Assembly (NCBI GenBank): GCA_030280995.1
Contig: JASXTE010000004.1
Span: forward strand, 10,310,001 to 10,374,000
Direction of reading: 5' to 3'
Length of the DNA: 64,000 bases
Origin: Hemileia vastatrix
Lineage: Eukaryota; Basidiomycota; Pucciniomycetes; Pucciniales; Zaghouaniaceae
Below, piece after piece: positions 12,297-24,101 of the stretch. The translations under genes and the position numbers were made by a program. The stretch's first letter is position 1; each line of letters opens with the position of its first letter. The notes under the pieces are model-generated. The model did no database searches. It saw nothing but the letters and a program-made list of their open reading frames with translations, and had not been told where the DNA came from.

Positions 12297-13100
12297 TCAT
12301 TGATCCCTGTAAAAAATTTTTAGTATTGTTTTCATTACTCCCTCTTTAGATCCCTTTCTCCCCTTGAAAAAAATCTCCAAAGACCATTCCAAACTCCCTC
12401 CAAAACCCCCAAAATCCTCACCAAACACCCCCAAAATACACCCCAAACCCTCTCCAAAATCACCACAAACCCTCACCAAACCACTCCAAAAACACCACCC
12501 CAATCCCTTTCCAAAAACCCATAAATCCTCTCCTATAACCCCCTTGAATCCCTCCCTCAATCCCCACCTACGCATGCTTTAATCCTCCCCTCAATCCCCA
12601 CCTACACACACTTAAAACCCCTCCTGAAACCCCCCTCCAAATTCCCCTTACCCCCTCCTCCATATTCATTATATTAATGAATGATTGATAACAATTGATT
12701 TTTAACTAACAAACAATTGTGGAAAATTTTTCGTTAATAAGTAAGTAGTGATGGGGGGATATGAGGGGGTTATAGGGGGATTTGAGGGGGGGGTATGAGG
12801 GGGTTGTAGGGGGGTTTTTGAAGCGGGTGTAGGGGAGGTTTGAAGCAGGTTTAGGAGAGGAGGTTGAGCGAGTGATAGGGGGGGAAAGGGGGTTTAAGGG
12901 AGTAATATGGAGGAGGAAAGGTGGGTTTGAGGAAGCCAAGGAGGAAGGAAAGGGGGGTGAGAGGCATCCAAAGAGAAGATAAAGGTGTTAATAAGGACAC
13001 CATAGAGGGGGGAAAGGTGGGATAATGACCAGGCCAAGGAGGGATAAAGAGGGAATTATGGAAAGTAAAAAAAAAGAGAAAAAAGGGAGAGAAAGAACAG
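12297..13100. repeat. C-rich then G-rich tracts meeting at an AT palindrome
   Basis: 12360-12660 is C/A-rich with many CCCC runs, and 12740-13060 is G-rich with runs of up to eight G. Between them, 12664-12682 is an AT palindrome (ATTCATTA, TAT spacer, TAATGAAT). Reading frames in both tracts are low-complexity Pro or Gly strings and are not counted as genes. The G-rich half has quadruplex potential. Confidence 0.6.
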
Positions 13101-13220
13101 AAAAAAGAGTTAATTTGACCTTGAAAGCCACAAAAAGAACCACTTAAAAAAAGAAAACAGAAAAAAAATACAAAAAAAATTATAATCAGCAAACAAAAAA
13201 TCAAAAGAAATGAATAAAAT

Positions 13221-13385
13221 GACTTACCTGGAGAGATGAGATGATAAAATATGTGAAACCAAAATGTTTGAGGTATTTTTGAGGAGAGGAGTAAATGGAT
13301 ATGAGGGATGAATGAAAAAAGGAAACAGTGAAAAATTATGCAATTGCAGAAAATATGCGCTTTCATTTTGAGCTGGCAAATGAAA
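13221..13385 (-). other. Conserved leader exon-like block with splice donor
   Basis: On minus this ends CATCTCTCCAG|GTAAGTCA. The same block, including the preceding GAAA(A/T)...CATATTTTC phrase, occurs at 31482-31640 (minus) and 34800-34955 (plus), each time downstream of transposase sequence. It may be the non-coding first exon of the unknown gene that follows on the same strand. Inference from conservation and the donor consensus only. Confidence 0.4.
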
Positions 13386-13413
13386 ACAAATCAGACATCC
13401 AAAAAAGAGATAT

Positions 13414-14770
13414 TTACCGTAAATTCAAAAAAAATGAATATGAAACAAACAAAAATACCAATCCAAGTGAATAAAGAATACAAAGTGGACATTTGGGGAG
13501 TATGAAATTAAAAAATTCCAAGGGTTGTGTGTCAAAATGATGGATGGTGATTGGCATAATGACAGGGCATATGCCAGTTGAATGAATGTTTTGTGATTCA
13601 AGGGAGAGGAGAGCTGGTACTGTTTCAGGATCCTTTTCTTCATGAAGATCATTCCAATCATCCATTAAACTAGCTAGGATATTGTGGAGTATAACACAAG
13701 TCATTATCCAATGATTTGCAGTTTTTATTTCCAATTTCTTTTGAAATTGGATTCTGAGCTCCCAGAGACTAGAAAATCTTCCCTTTAAAATACTAATAGC
13801 ATGTTCAATCCGTACTCTTGATTGGGAAAGGTGATAATTAAAGGTGGTTTTGGGGTCATTTTCTAAAGTTTCACCACAGAAAGCAGGTATAATTTACTTT
13901 CCACTTGCATATGCTGAGTTTGCAAGGAGGTACTGAGATTTGTCAAAGTATGAGTCAGGACTTTGAGAAATCCTCATTCTTTGGAAAATGGAAGAGTCAT
14001 GACATTAGCTAGGGCAGCCACTATGAAAATCAATTAACTTTTTTCTGATGTCAAAGACAAGTTGAACAGAAATAGAGTATCTACAAAGAAGATATAAAGT
14101 TAGTTTATGAAAGATGTGAAATTGGAGGAAATTTTGAGAAAACCATTGTTTGTGATCAAAATAATGTTTGCTATCATGAGCAGGCTTTTGAGTCAGAGGT
14201 ATAGTTTTACCACCAACAAAATCTACACAGCCAGGGAGACCTTTGGCTTGCATTACATGAGATTATTCAAGTTGCTGTTGTGGAGTTGGCAAAGCAAGTG
14301 TTTGAGAATTGAGAGATAAGATAGCAATCATTCAGTGCTTGGTGTATAATATGACGGTACCATATCCTATGGTAAAGAGATTATCTAAAAGTCTTACAGC
14401 AGCACCATTTCCATTTGAACCAAAGCAACATAGTGCAACAGCAAGTTTAAAGGAAGGATCAGACTGTTTGCTATGGGAATTATTGTGGAAGATAGGATAA
14501 TTGGAGATGAGTTTAGAAATTTTGAAAAAAGAATCAGGAGAAGTTTAAATGAGGAATTTCATGAATTGAGGCAAGATCATATCTTGGATCATGATAAAGA
14601 TTTGGCCCCCTTGGGATGATGTAATGCTTTTTGGAAAGTAATGACATATAAGCTAAAGTGTCTTCCAAACCAGAGTCAGAGTCAGAGTCAGTGGCTAAAA
14701 CTAAAGTGATATAATTCATAGCTGAATGAAGTTTCTCCCAAGTAGAGAGGTGCTTCATTATTGTCGGTAA
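13414..14770 (-). pseudogene. PIF/Harbinger DDE transposase of element B, catalytically dead
   Basis: Homologous along its length to 1-1268. The N-terminal block KHLSTWEKLHSAMNYITLV is at 14758 downward. The first catalytic site reads CVDFVGGKTIPLTQKPAHD, where the Asp of FVDG is Gly. The second reads LANSAYASGK, where Asp is Asn. The Glu site SRVRIEHAISILKG is kept, followed by WIMTCVILHNILASL. Several frameshifts and stops break the frame. Loss of both Asp codons as well as the frame means this copy cannot act, and any movement would need a related enzyme. Confidence 0.85.
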
Positions 14771-15204
14771 AAGGTTTAGGTGATAAGTGGGAAGAGGGAA
14801 ATTCCCACCAAACGGGCAGGTGGGGTGTGTAGATAAAAAAAAAAGTTATGTGTTTTCCACAAAAATTAAGTATCATAGAGTGAAGAGGCACATAAGGATG
14901 AGAAAAAATTTTATGTGTTTTCCACCAAAATTAAGTAGCATAGAGTGAAAAGACACATAAGAATGGCATCTTCAATTACATGTCATGTGACTTGCTTACA
15001 AATAAATCATGGATGTGATGAGTTTGGGATCAGGAATTAGGAATAGAAATTGGGGTATAAGAGGCGGGATAATGCATTATCATGGATTCCTTATCCACTA
15101 GCCCTGGGGCTAGTGGATAAGAATTATCCGCAATTAAAAATTTCTGATCCTGGAAAGAAAATTCCTGATCCCTAATTGTGGATCCCTGAACATTGATACC
15201 TCCT

Positions 15205-15640
15205 AATGTAAGGATTTTGAAATTGGGTCATTATAATATAAAACTAATAGTTACATAACAAAAAATAATTTTATAATTCATAGGCAGAAATGAGACATTG
15301 GAAAAAATAGTAATATAAAATTTTTGCAAGTTGGGTGTTGTTATAGAATATGTAATATAATTAATATTAATAGAATATATATAAATATGATCTATAATAT
15401 TTTAATTACATGGTATGACAAGGGAATGTTCAGCATAACAACCCTCCTTATATATTGCAAGGCAACCCTCTAAGGCCAGTGGATTTTAAACTGTCCAGTT
15501 GTGTTTAGAGGGCCCACCTGACACCAATATGCCTCACACCTGGTAGATTGAGACAGTTTTTTATCTTTGCTGAGAAAAAAAATTCTTACCCTTACCTTGC
15601 CCAAAAAAACCCCAGGTATCTCCTGGAAAATAAAGATAGT
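15205..15640. other. Spacer outside element B
   Basis: The AAT duplication, then AT-rich sequence with a CCCTC-containing patch at 15430-15610. I see no gene or clear repeat termini. Confidence 0.4.
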
Positions 15641-16105
15641 AATATTTTAGAAACTAAAAATCAAGAGTTAGCCAAAGGAAAAAAAATAGTAAGAAAAACA
15701 AATTAAAAATCAAAGAAAAAAATATTTACCTACTAAAAAAGAAGGGAGAGCCAAAGGAAAACAAAATAGTAAGAAAAACAAATTAAATCTATTCAAAAAA
15801 AAGGGAGAGCCAAAGGACAAAAAAAATTAAGAAAAACAAATTACAGAGAAGATAAAAAAAAGATTTACCTACCTAAAAAAAAGGAGAGCCAATGGAAACC
15901 AAAAAACCAAAAAACAAATTAAAACTAAGAGAGAAAAAAGATTTACTTACCAAAAAAATAGGAGAGACAAAGGAGAGCCAAATAAAAAAGGAAATAGTAA
16001 CAATAGCAAAGTAAAAATAAGAGAAAAAAATATTTACTTACTAAAAAGATTGGAGAGCCAAAGTAGAGCTAAAGGAAAAGGAAATAGTAAGCCGGTGGAT
16101 AAAAT
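15640..16105. repeat. A-rich tandem repeat, about 65-bp unit
   Basis: Six to seven degenerate units containing GGAGAGCCAAAGGA, AATAGTAAGAAAAACAAATT and ATTTACCTACT. Strongly purine-biased on plus. No coding potential. Confidence 0.75.
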
Positions 16106-16129
16106 ATTAGCAAGAAAATTTTAATTTGT

Positions 16130-16226
16130 TTTTGTTAAATTTTGGGTAATTTTTGTGCCCCATGGCAAAAAAAAGGTGCTGTAGTGATTGTTGTGCCCCA
16201 ATTCAAAACAAAAATTTTTTTTAGTG
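16130..16226. mobile_element. Two adjacent CACTA-type terminal fragments
   Basis: Read on minus, one end starts at 16226 (CACTAAAAAAAATTTTTG...GGGGCACAACAA) and another at 16186 (CACTACAGCACC...TGGGGCACAAAA). Both resemble ends at 28765 and 45019. The matching left ends were not found, so these are fragments or one element inserted in another. Confidence 0.45.
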
Positions 16227-16818
16227 TGAAGTTACACATTACAAGAAATTAAAAAAGTAGGAAAATACATAGCAAACTTCACCAAACTCATTTTCCATTA
16301 TATATTAACCCTGTACTTATACTATTACCTTGAAAGCCCACCAGGCACCCACTGGTATTTTCCTATTCTAAAACCCAGTTGTGGTTCAATATATAAAAAA
16401 AGATTTGATGACATACAAACTGATGTGCTCAATTACAAACATATAGTCTTTGAAAAATTTTCACAGCTGAGAAAGAACTTAATCAAGTCAAAGATAGGGA
16501 ATTTCACCTGCTATCAGTTGCAAAAATTTATTTTTCTGGTGTGTGTAGCTTCAAAAATATTGAAAAAAATTAGCACAGAACCTGCATGCCTATAAAATGA
16601 AATTTTATTTCTACAAGTGTATTGCAGCAGTTGAATTATAGTAAATGAAAAGGAGTTAGGAGCAAGTAATGTGGAAGAGTTAAGTACCCATGTTAGCTTT
16701 TAAAACAGATAGAAATCTAGTGAATATTTCAGATGTTAAGTCCTACAAACCTCTTTTCAAGAAACATTGAAAATTTTTATCTTTTGGGATAAAAAATAAA
16801 GATAAAATTGAATGTATA

Positions 16819-17079
16819 CAATATGCAATATAGGGGGTGGACTTGCTAGCAAGTCCTCAACCTGAACTCAGATGGAACTTAGATGGAACTCAGACTGAAC
16901 TCATACTGAACCCATACTGAACTCTACTTGAACACCCACCTAAAACTGTTCTTCTAAGTGGTGGTCATACCTTATAGTATGGCTCCTTTATCAATAGCTC
17001 AATGTGTGTTCAATCTGTGGTGAGTTTGGGTCCAAGGTTGCGGACTTACTAGCAAGTCCGCCCCCCATATTGTGTGGTG
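16819..17079. mobile_element. CACTA-like MITE, 261 bp
   Basis: Left end CAATATGCAATATAGGGGG; right end read inward CACCACACAATATGGGGGG. Both carry subterminal hairpins around GCTAGC or CTAGC (GGACTTGCTAGCAAGTCC on the left). Target duplication ATA at 16816-16818 and 17080-17082. Related copies at 19152-19401 and 24102-24350. Confidence 0.85.
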
Positions 17080-17522
17080 ATAGTAATTATAAATTTGAAT
17101 AGACATGATAGCAATAATTAGAATCTATTTTTCTTAATTGTGGGTTAGTAAATAGGATGTTTCAGTTATAGAAAATCTGCACTTAACTTAAGTGTGTATT
17201 TAAATGCAAATTAGCACTTAAATTTTGTAAAAAAGTCACATATATCAAAAATGGGTTTCATTTATGACCTCAAATCAGAACTTTTTTCCCAATTTTTTTC
17301 ACAACCACATGTTGACCACATCACCCCTGTTTCATGTGACACCCTCATCTTAATCCCCTCATCAATCCTTGGAACACACTGCTCACTGAGATTTTAAACA
17401 TTTTATTGCAACATTTTAACCAGGAATGTTTTTTCCCATGTTTTTTTATGCTTTCAACCTCTTAATCTCTTTTATTGTAACATACAAGTTTCATAATTCC
17501 TCCAAGAAAATCTAACACTCAA

Positions 17523-18831
17523 ATGGCAACTCAAAAAAATGCTTTATCACAAAGGTTTCCCTGTAGTTCAAGCCCCTCACCTGAGAAATTAAAGTCTGGA
17601 CAGCTAAAAAAGGAATATTATCTCATAATCACCAACTTCCTCAAAATTAAGTCAAATTATGATTTATTTTTTGGATGTTGGAAATCCACCCAAATTGGGT
17701 GCCCACCTTCATCAAAGGTCAATGGCTTCTTGTTGATGGAAAATGAAGTAAAGAAGAAAAAAAAGGGAGAGTTGACATCAATTCTAAGAAAATGAAGGAG
17801 AAGTTCAAAATTAATCAATCAAAATATAAAAAGGCTCATTTTACTTCAACTTCCACTGGCTTTGGTATTGATTATAATGATTTTCAGAATTGAATAACTA
17901 CAATTTCTGAAAATCACAATGTCATGTGTCCTTTGTATGAGTATATGAATATTCTTTTTGGCTTTCAAGTTGATGTCAACCCTTGGTTTCTTCATGATAC
18001 TAATAAGAATATACACCCTGGATATCAACCATCCAATAATCCTCCAGAAACATCTACACTTCAAGAAATCAATTTCCTGAAGCCTCTCACTATATATCAG
18101 CTGAATATGATCCTGACTATCAAGTATAACAGTTACTTCAGAGAAGATCTGAGTCCTCAGTGCTTCAATTCTTTGATGAATGTTTAATTTTTCATTTTTC
18201 ATAAATTCTTTGCTAAATTTCTCAGTCATTCTTTTCTACTCTCCTCCTACTCAAACTCAAATTTCAAAAAAGAAAAAAAATTCAGCAATGAGAATCCTTC
18301 TTTGGAAGCCTCTTTAGATGAACTTCCTGAAGCCTCTAGATCAAACTCAAAACTAAAGAATAAACCCTCAGCTTCAATGAGCTTGAGCCATCTTTTAAAA
18401 TGAGGTAATACTTCAACAAGCTCTTTGTCCTCCCTTGATGATTATTTTGAGAAAAAAGGTATAAGTAAGATTTGGTCACTATATATCTTCTTCAATAACA
18501 TATTTTTTTCTATTCAATTTTCTCAGTGAGATCCTCTATTGAAAAAAATGATCTCAACTTTTAGAAGATGAAGCTTGATCATATGCTAATGAAAGATCAA
18601 TGGGCCTTATATTTAGAAGAAATTTCTTTATGCTTCAATTAAACTTTGAAAATAACAATATTCAATGCAGAGGAGAAGGAAAGAGTTCATCTTTTCTCAA
18701 AGAAAACTAAATAATGTGATTTTCAAAGAGAAATGGAGAGTTGTTATTTGGAAAATCAAGGAAATTATAAAAAAAGAATTTATTATGGAATGTATAAAGA
18801 ATAGACAATCTTATGAGGACATTAGAAAATA
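17523..18831 (+). pseudogene. SANT/trihelix-like protein, copy b
   Basis: The start ATG at 17523 opens MATQKNALSQRF. The domain follows as LKKEYYLIITNFLKIKSNYD and GCPPSSKVNGFLLMENE, then after a frameshift TGFGIDYNDF, CPLYEYMNILFGFQVDVNP. The Ser-rich middle ends SLDDYFEKKGISK near 18455. The C-terminus, EFIMECIKNRQSYEDIRK near 18780-18830, matches the end of copy a (KKDFLRECVKANKSTEEIE). Multiple frameshifts and stops mean it is not functional. It faces the unknown gene copy b, as in element B. Confidence 0.75.
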
Positions 18832-18839
18832 ACTTGACT

Positions 18840-19150
18840 TTTTAATTGATTAATTGTTTTTTTGGTTAATGGTTGGGGAATGACTTTTATAGTTACTTTT
18901 GATCTTATCAAAATTAGTTATATCATGAGATTATGATAACACCATTTTTCCTTACTGGACTCTAAAATATTGCACTTTTGGAATTTCAGATGGTGAAAGA
19001 ATACTGACACCTTTTCAAAAATCCTCATCACCTCCTTACCACCATCTTAATTTCTCTCCTTTCACCATCCTCATAGCCAAAATACTTTTATCATCTCACC
19101 ACCAATTTGCATATCTTAATAAAGCTAAGTCAAAAAAACTCAAAATAATA
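18840..19150. other. 3' flank of SANT-like copy b
   Basis: Non-coding and AT-rich. 18840-19010 is conserved, inverted, at 38330-38520 next to copy c, so it is part of the element's 3' region. Confidence 0.5.
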
Positions 19151-19151
19151 G

Positions 19152-19401
19152 CACCACACAATATGGGGGGAGGACTTGCTAGCAAGTCTTCAACCTTGGA
19201 CCCAAACTCACCACAGATTAAACACACATTGAGCTATTGATAAAGGAACCATACAATCAGTGATGAACACCACTCAGCAGAACAGTTTTAGGTGGGTGTT
19301 CAAGTAGAGTTCAGTATGGGTTTAATATGAGTTCAGTTTAAGTTCCATCTGAGTTCAGATTGGGGACTTGCTAGCGAGTCCACCCCCTATATTGCATAGT
19401 G
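19152..19401. mobile_element. CACTA-like MITE, 250 bp
   Basis: Left end CACCACACAATATGGGGGG; right end read inward CACTATGCAATATAGGGGG. Subterminal hairpins GGACTTGCTAGCAAGTC and GACTTGCTAGCGAGTC. It is inverted relative to 16819-17079. The 3-bp flanks are TAG and TAT, so the duplication is imperfect. Confidence 0.75.
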
Positions 19402-19789
19402 TATATCTTTTTTGAAACTTTAACAATACCCTACCTTGAATTTTATTAAAGTAATGGGTGCAAGTCACCTAAATTTAATATAATTACATAAATTAATTAA
19501 TTAATAAATAAAATATGTCAAATTTACTAGTTTTAAAGTAAGAACAATTCCTCATGCCAAAATGCAGATCAAGTCTAGAAACTTAGTTTGGGACTTTCCA
19601 CAGGTATAGGCTAGAGGAACCCCATGATACAATTTAATTTTTTCATAATTACCATTTATACAACACAAAGGTCATTGGCCAATTACTTCAGTTTAGAAAA
19701 TTGAAATATCAGATTCATTTAATAAAAATTTATGAAAGAATAATAAATATCTGATGACTCTAAAAATCTCCACACTTCTTTGATCTACC

Positions 19790-20779
19790 TAAAGTTTTAT
19801 TAAATTTATTATCTTTTCCTTCTTTTTTTACCTTGTTTATCCATTAGATTAGCTTTTGACATATTTTGTAGGAGCAGCTAAAATGAGTTAAGTTGTGACA
19901 AGATTCCAAACCTGGATAAGCTTTTGTCATTTGTTGATTATTGTGAGAAGAGTTTCAAACTGTTTCAATGATTCCATTTTTTAATCCAAAATCAATTTCA
20001 CACTTATGATTTGTAAAGTATAACTCATGAACTTTTATTTTAGCTGTTGAAGGAATAAATTGTCCAGTAATATCATCAATATAAGAAAATAATCCCAAAG
20101 TAAGATAATTGGCATAATTTGAATTGGTATTAATATTGTTGTGAAGACCAGAATGTGTAGTTATAACATTAGAAAACAATATATATTCTCTGCTAATCTC
20201 TTCCCATTCTGAGTCACATCAATTTGGTATTCCAAATCTGGTCACAAGGTCATGATTATTTTGAAAAGCTTTATTTCAGAGTTTTATAATTCAAAGAGCT
20301 AGAAAATAATTAAAAGAGGTTAAAGAGTCTCATTTTTGAAAATATTTCTTATTTTAAGCTTTAGATATATTTTTTAGCAAATAATAGATGTCTATATAAT
20401 TATAATGAGTAATGTTTTTATTCATTAAAAAATTAATATACCTACTAAGAGAATATAATTTAATAAAAACTGGTCTCCATCCAAAACTAACCATGATACT
20501 ACCTGACATATTCTTATTTTTAATTGGAAACTGAACCAAAGACATTTGATATAGCATTGTAATGAAATTGGATATTTGATTAAAAGATTCATCTTTTAAA
20601 ACATAAAAAGAATGATTTTCATAAATAAATTGAGGCTTAATAGAATTAATGATTACTTTCTCAACTTCATCACCTCCTAATTGAGCTAGATATTCAATAT
20701 TCTCATGTAACTTGTTGGGATATTTTTTTAACTTAAGTTTTATAATATTTGATGTTTGATTTGTGGCCAAATAAACCAT
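19790..20779 (-). pseudogene. Unrecognised element-borne gene, copy b
   Basis: The paralogue of 10705-11739. From 20779: NKLHENIEYLAQLGGDEVEK, SFYVLKDESFNQISNFI, LVQFPIKNKNMSGSIMV. After a gap come FSNVITTHSGLHNN, LTLGLFSYIDDITGQFIP, AKIKVHELYFTNHKCEIDF, GIIETVWNSSHNNQQ and ESCHNLTHFSCSYKICQKL. The same order and spacing as copy a, with diverged residues between, indicates past purifying selection on a real protein. Stops and frameshifts are present. No known domain recognised. Confidence 0.6.
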
Positions 20780-21928
20780 CCAAGTGTATTTTCTTTTTAA
20801 ATTGCTTTTATTCTGATAGTATCAATCATCTTTTTTCATGTTTGAAGTCTTTGATGAATATTGAAATGATGTAGATAATGAAGAAGATAAAAATAAAGAT
20901 AAAAATGAAGATAGAGGTGCAAGGCTTGATTCAGAAGAAACAGACAATTTTTTTTCTAAAAAAACTTTTTTAATTGTTAAAAAAACACATAAAAATAATT
21001 GAAAACTTTAAAAAAATCTCAAAAATTTAAAATAAATGAAATTAAAAATTTGTCACAAAAAACTAATAAAAAAATTGTTACTTCAATTGAAACTGATGAA
21101 TATTTTTCTAAAATTCTTTAAAAAAATATTAGTATTAAATGATCTAATACATGTCTGTTAGGATTTTTTATGCAGTTGAATGTGGATTTAACAGGTAAGG
21201 TGGCATATAGGTGGCACTGGGGGAAAATGGTGAACCAGACATCTGGTTAAGTTTTGTAACCCAACCCCATACCAAGGTGCATTTCAGGGAAATAACATGG
21301 AATGACCCAGGGAGAGCCCAGTGCATGACCCTGGTCACGACTTTTTCTATTATCCCTTTTTTTTGTTTATCTGTTGCTATCATAGCTCTAGTTTTCTACT
21401 TCTAAACCTCATACATTCCTCCTCTTCCACCTCATTTTTTGTGAGAATTTTCTTGTTATACTTGTTACTTGTTTCCTATGTATTTTATTTTGTACCCCAT
21501 TCTCGTAGTTTAATTTACTTTTTTTTCTTATAAATGTGTGTTTTTATTTTTACTTTCACTTTCTACATTGCCCCTCCACACATCTCATTTTCCTAAGTAA
21601 TGATACATGCTTGCAAATTTTTTCTCACTTCTTTCTTGCACATTTTTCATTCCCATCTCATGCCTTTTCCCTCCTCCTTTCCTTACAGCACATGTACTTC
21701 CCTTCTCATATATTTTTGCTCTCCTCCTCTTCCTCAGCCCCTCACTCCCCTCCTTTCCCTCATCTACCTTTTTACTTTCTCTCTTCCTCCCCTCCAAATC
21801 CTCTCGCTTCCATCCCACTCCCCTCCAAATCCCCTCACTTCCATCCCCTTCCTCTCATTTCAGTCCCCATTCCCTCCCCACCCTCTCATTTCCTTCCTCC
21901 TCTCTTCCCCATCCTCTTGCTTTCATCC

Positions 21929-22738
21929 TGTCACTGGATGACCTACGCACAAGGTCAAGGGTGTTCCTGGAAGTGAGATGGAGGGAGGAGCTTAGAGACT
22001 TCTTTGAAGTACAGAGGAAATATTTGAGGAAGTGATTCAAAGATGAGTCAAAGGAAGAGCTACTGCTTCGAGATATTTTTGATAAGAATTCTAATATAAT
22101 TTAAAGGTAATATTAATATTCTTAGGATCTCAAAAAGGGTTGGAAACTCAATAATCAAAGATTTAAGTTGTTAGAAATTATTACTGAGAAAATAAGGAAA
22201 TGTACAATAATAATGATTTAACCTGAAGCTTTACAACTATTAACTATATATACATTTTATAGTTTAATTCTAAAGAAATATCGAACCAAAAATCCAACCC
22301 CTTTTATATCCATTACTCCTCCTTGCATTGACCGCATACCCATCCATCATTCTGCACACCACAGACCTCCAAAAATACACCCGTTACACCTGGACCCTCC
22401 TCACTAACATCCGTTAACCCTTTAATCCTCAACTAACTATCCCATCCATGCTCACTACCCCTGTTAATAACCCACAGATACTTAATAAACCTTTTAGCAG
22501 AATATTGCATTAACTATTGCGCTGTGCGTCACTTAGCAAAGAAAAGACTAAACACACTATTGAGAGATTGACTAATTTAGATTTAAAGTTTAGATTAGCG
22601 TGGTTGAATAGTGAGTACACAAAGGAAAGTCGCAATTGCTATGTAGAATAATTTTCTGCACTTTGAGTATGGATTTAGACCTCTGTATTATTGATTTAAT
22701 GAGCTTCTTTTGCCTCAAGTGTCACGTGGTGCGTGACA
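21929..22738 (-). mobile_element. Solo LTR, 810 bp, likely Ty3/gypsy type
   Basis: Ends are TGTCAC...GTGACA, with the 5-bp duplication CATCC at 21924-21928 and 22739-22743. The matching arm at about 30130 is continuous there, giving an empty-site comparison. On minus a TATA-like TATAAAAGGGG lies at 22297-22308, suggesting minus orientation. The minus-strand 5' terminus begins with a short hairpin, TGTCACGCACCACGTGACA. No internal coding remains, so it arose by LTR recombination. The gypsy assignment rests on length and termini only. Confidence 0.85.
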
Positions 22739-23534
22739 CATCCCTCTCCCCTCCCCATCCTCTTGCTTCCATCTCTCTCCTCCCTTCTCCTCTTCCTCCC
22801 TCCCCAATCCTCTCTCTTTTGTCACCCTTCCCTCTCAATCATTTTTTTTCTTTTCTCTCCCCATCTCTCCCCATCCTCTTTCTTCACTTACCTCCCCTCC
22901 CTTCTCCTTCACATATCCTTTTCTTCCTACCCCCTAAACTTATTTTTCAGCTCACAAACCTCAAAATGGAAAAAAGAAATTAAGTAAGTGATAACCAAAA
23001 AAATAACTTGTTGAATTATAGCTAGATAAAAAATTTAAAACTACCCAAAATTAATATCAAAAACCAAACAAAATACCTATACCTGAGAAACAAGAAACTA
23101 ACAATAACAAAATTGAACCAAAAATATAATACTTTATGTAATTTCAAACTAAAAAAACAATTGAATAAAATAAACTAATGTTAAGAAAATTGTGTTTAAG
23201 ACTCTAAATGACTCAGAGATTACTTGCTCTATTAGCTTACCCATCAGTGCACCAATGAGATGGTCAGTTAAACTAAAGCCAAATAAAACCAATTAACTTC
23301 AAGAAAATCAAACTGATTAATTTACTGCTGAAAAATAATGAAAAATCACAATTCTAGTAGTGTTAATCACTTCAAATTCAAAAAAGTTGATTATCCGGTA
23401 GCTATGCATACAGCCAAAATATCCCTAATAATTAAATAGGTAAGCTAATCTATGAAGTATAATGGTGAAAAAATTAAAATAATTTAAAATAATTAACTTA
23501 ATTCCAAATTATCAATTAGTGAAATCCAATCAAT

Positions 23535-23734
23535 AGGAGGTATCAAAGTTAGAAATTTGTGATTCTTTAACAGTTATTTGAATACAAAAAAAGAAAGCCA
23601 CAAACTCAACATTAATTCTCATTAAATAGGTATTTTGGGAGCACAATATGGCATATTTTAAAAAATAATCATTGTTTATTTGGTGGAGAAAAGATGTATT
23701 TTGAAATAAAAGATTTCTAACTTTGATACCCCCT
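23535..23734. mobile_element. 200-bp MITE (AGGGGGTATCAAAG family), copy 2
   Basis: AGGAGGTATCAAAGTTAGAAA at the left and its complement ending CCCCCT at the right, with AAT on both sides (23532-23534 and 23735-23737). The other arm of the inverted duplication carries a truncated version at 29575. Confidence 0.88.
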
Positions 23735-24101
23735 AATATTTTAATTTTTTCTTTTTATTTTATTTTTTGCTTCTCTTTTTTCTTTTTCATTTATTTATTT
23801 ATTTTTGGAATGAGAATTCTCTTTCCTTATACTCTTTATTTTAATTTCTTATGTCTTATTTATGAGATTTATAAAATTTATTAGTCAATTGAAATTATTA
23901 TCTCATAAAAAATTCAGAGGGCTAATTGTTTTGATACTAATTTTATTTACATATTTCTGAAAGTGGCATGGGCTATTAACCCAAGACTTTTTGTTGCCTT
24001 TCTCATAGAAAAGCAAAAAATGAACTAGCATAACATCAAAAAATCACAAAATAAAACTCAAATACATTCAAAATTATTTAAAATAAAAATATATAATTAT
24101 T

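Larger units (their letters stand above)
2699..15204. mobile_element. Harbinger-like element B, both ends present, three genes
   Basis: The left terminus at 2699 reads AGGGGGTATCAATGTTGACC. The right terminus, read inward from 15204, reads AGGAGGTATCAATGTTCAGG. Both ends are flanked by AAT (2696-2698 and 15205-15207). Inside lie a SANT-like gene on plus, an unrecognised gene on minus and a DDE transposase on minus. Harbinger elements are known to carry a transposase plus a Myb/SANT-like partner; the third gene is extra. Removing the nested 5.6 kb CACTA-like insertion leaves about 6.9 kb. That the two ends belong to one element is inferred from matching termini, matching flanks and gene order. 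Confidence 0.65.

Noticed and set aside
12297..12939. Gly/Trp- or Pro-rich frames on both strands
   Set aside because: Produced by C-run and G-run tracts; no domain and no conservation of protein between copies.
21536..22987. Several Ser/Pro/Leu-rich open frames of 77-146 residues on plus and their complements
   Set aside because: They lie in pyrimidine-rich low-complexity DNA, are open in all three frames and reappear inverted at 29886-30440; composition, not coding.
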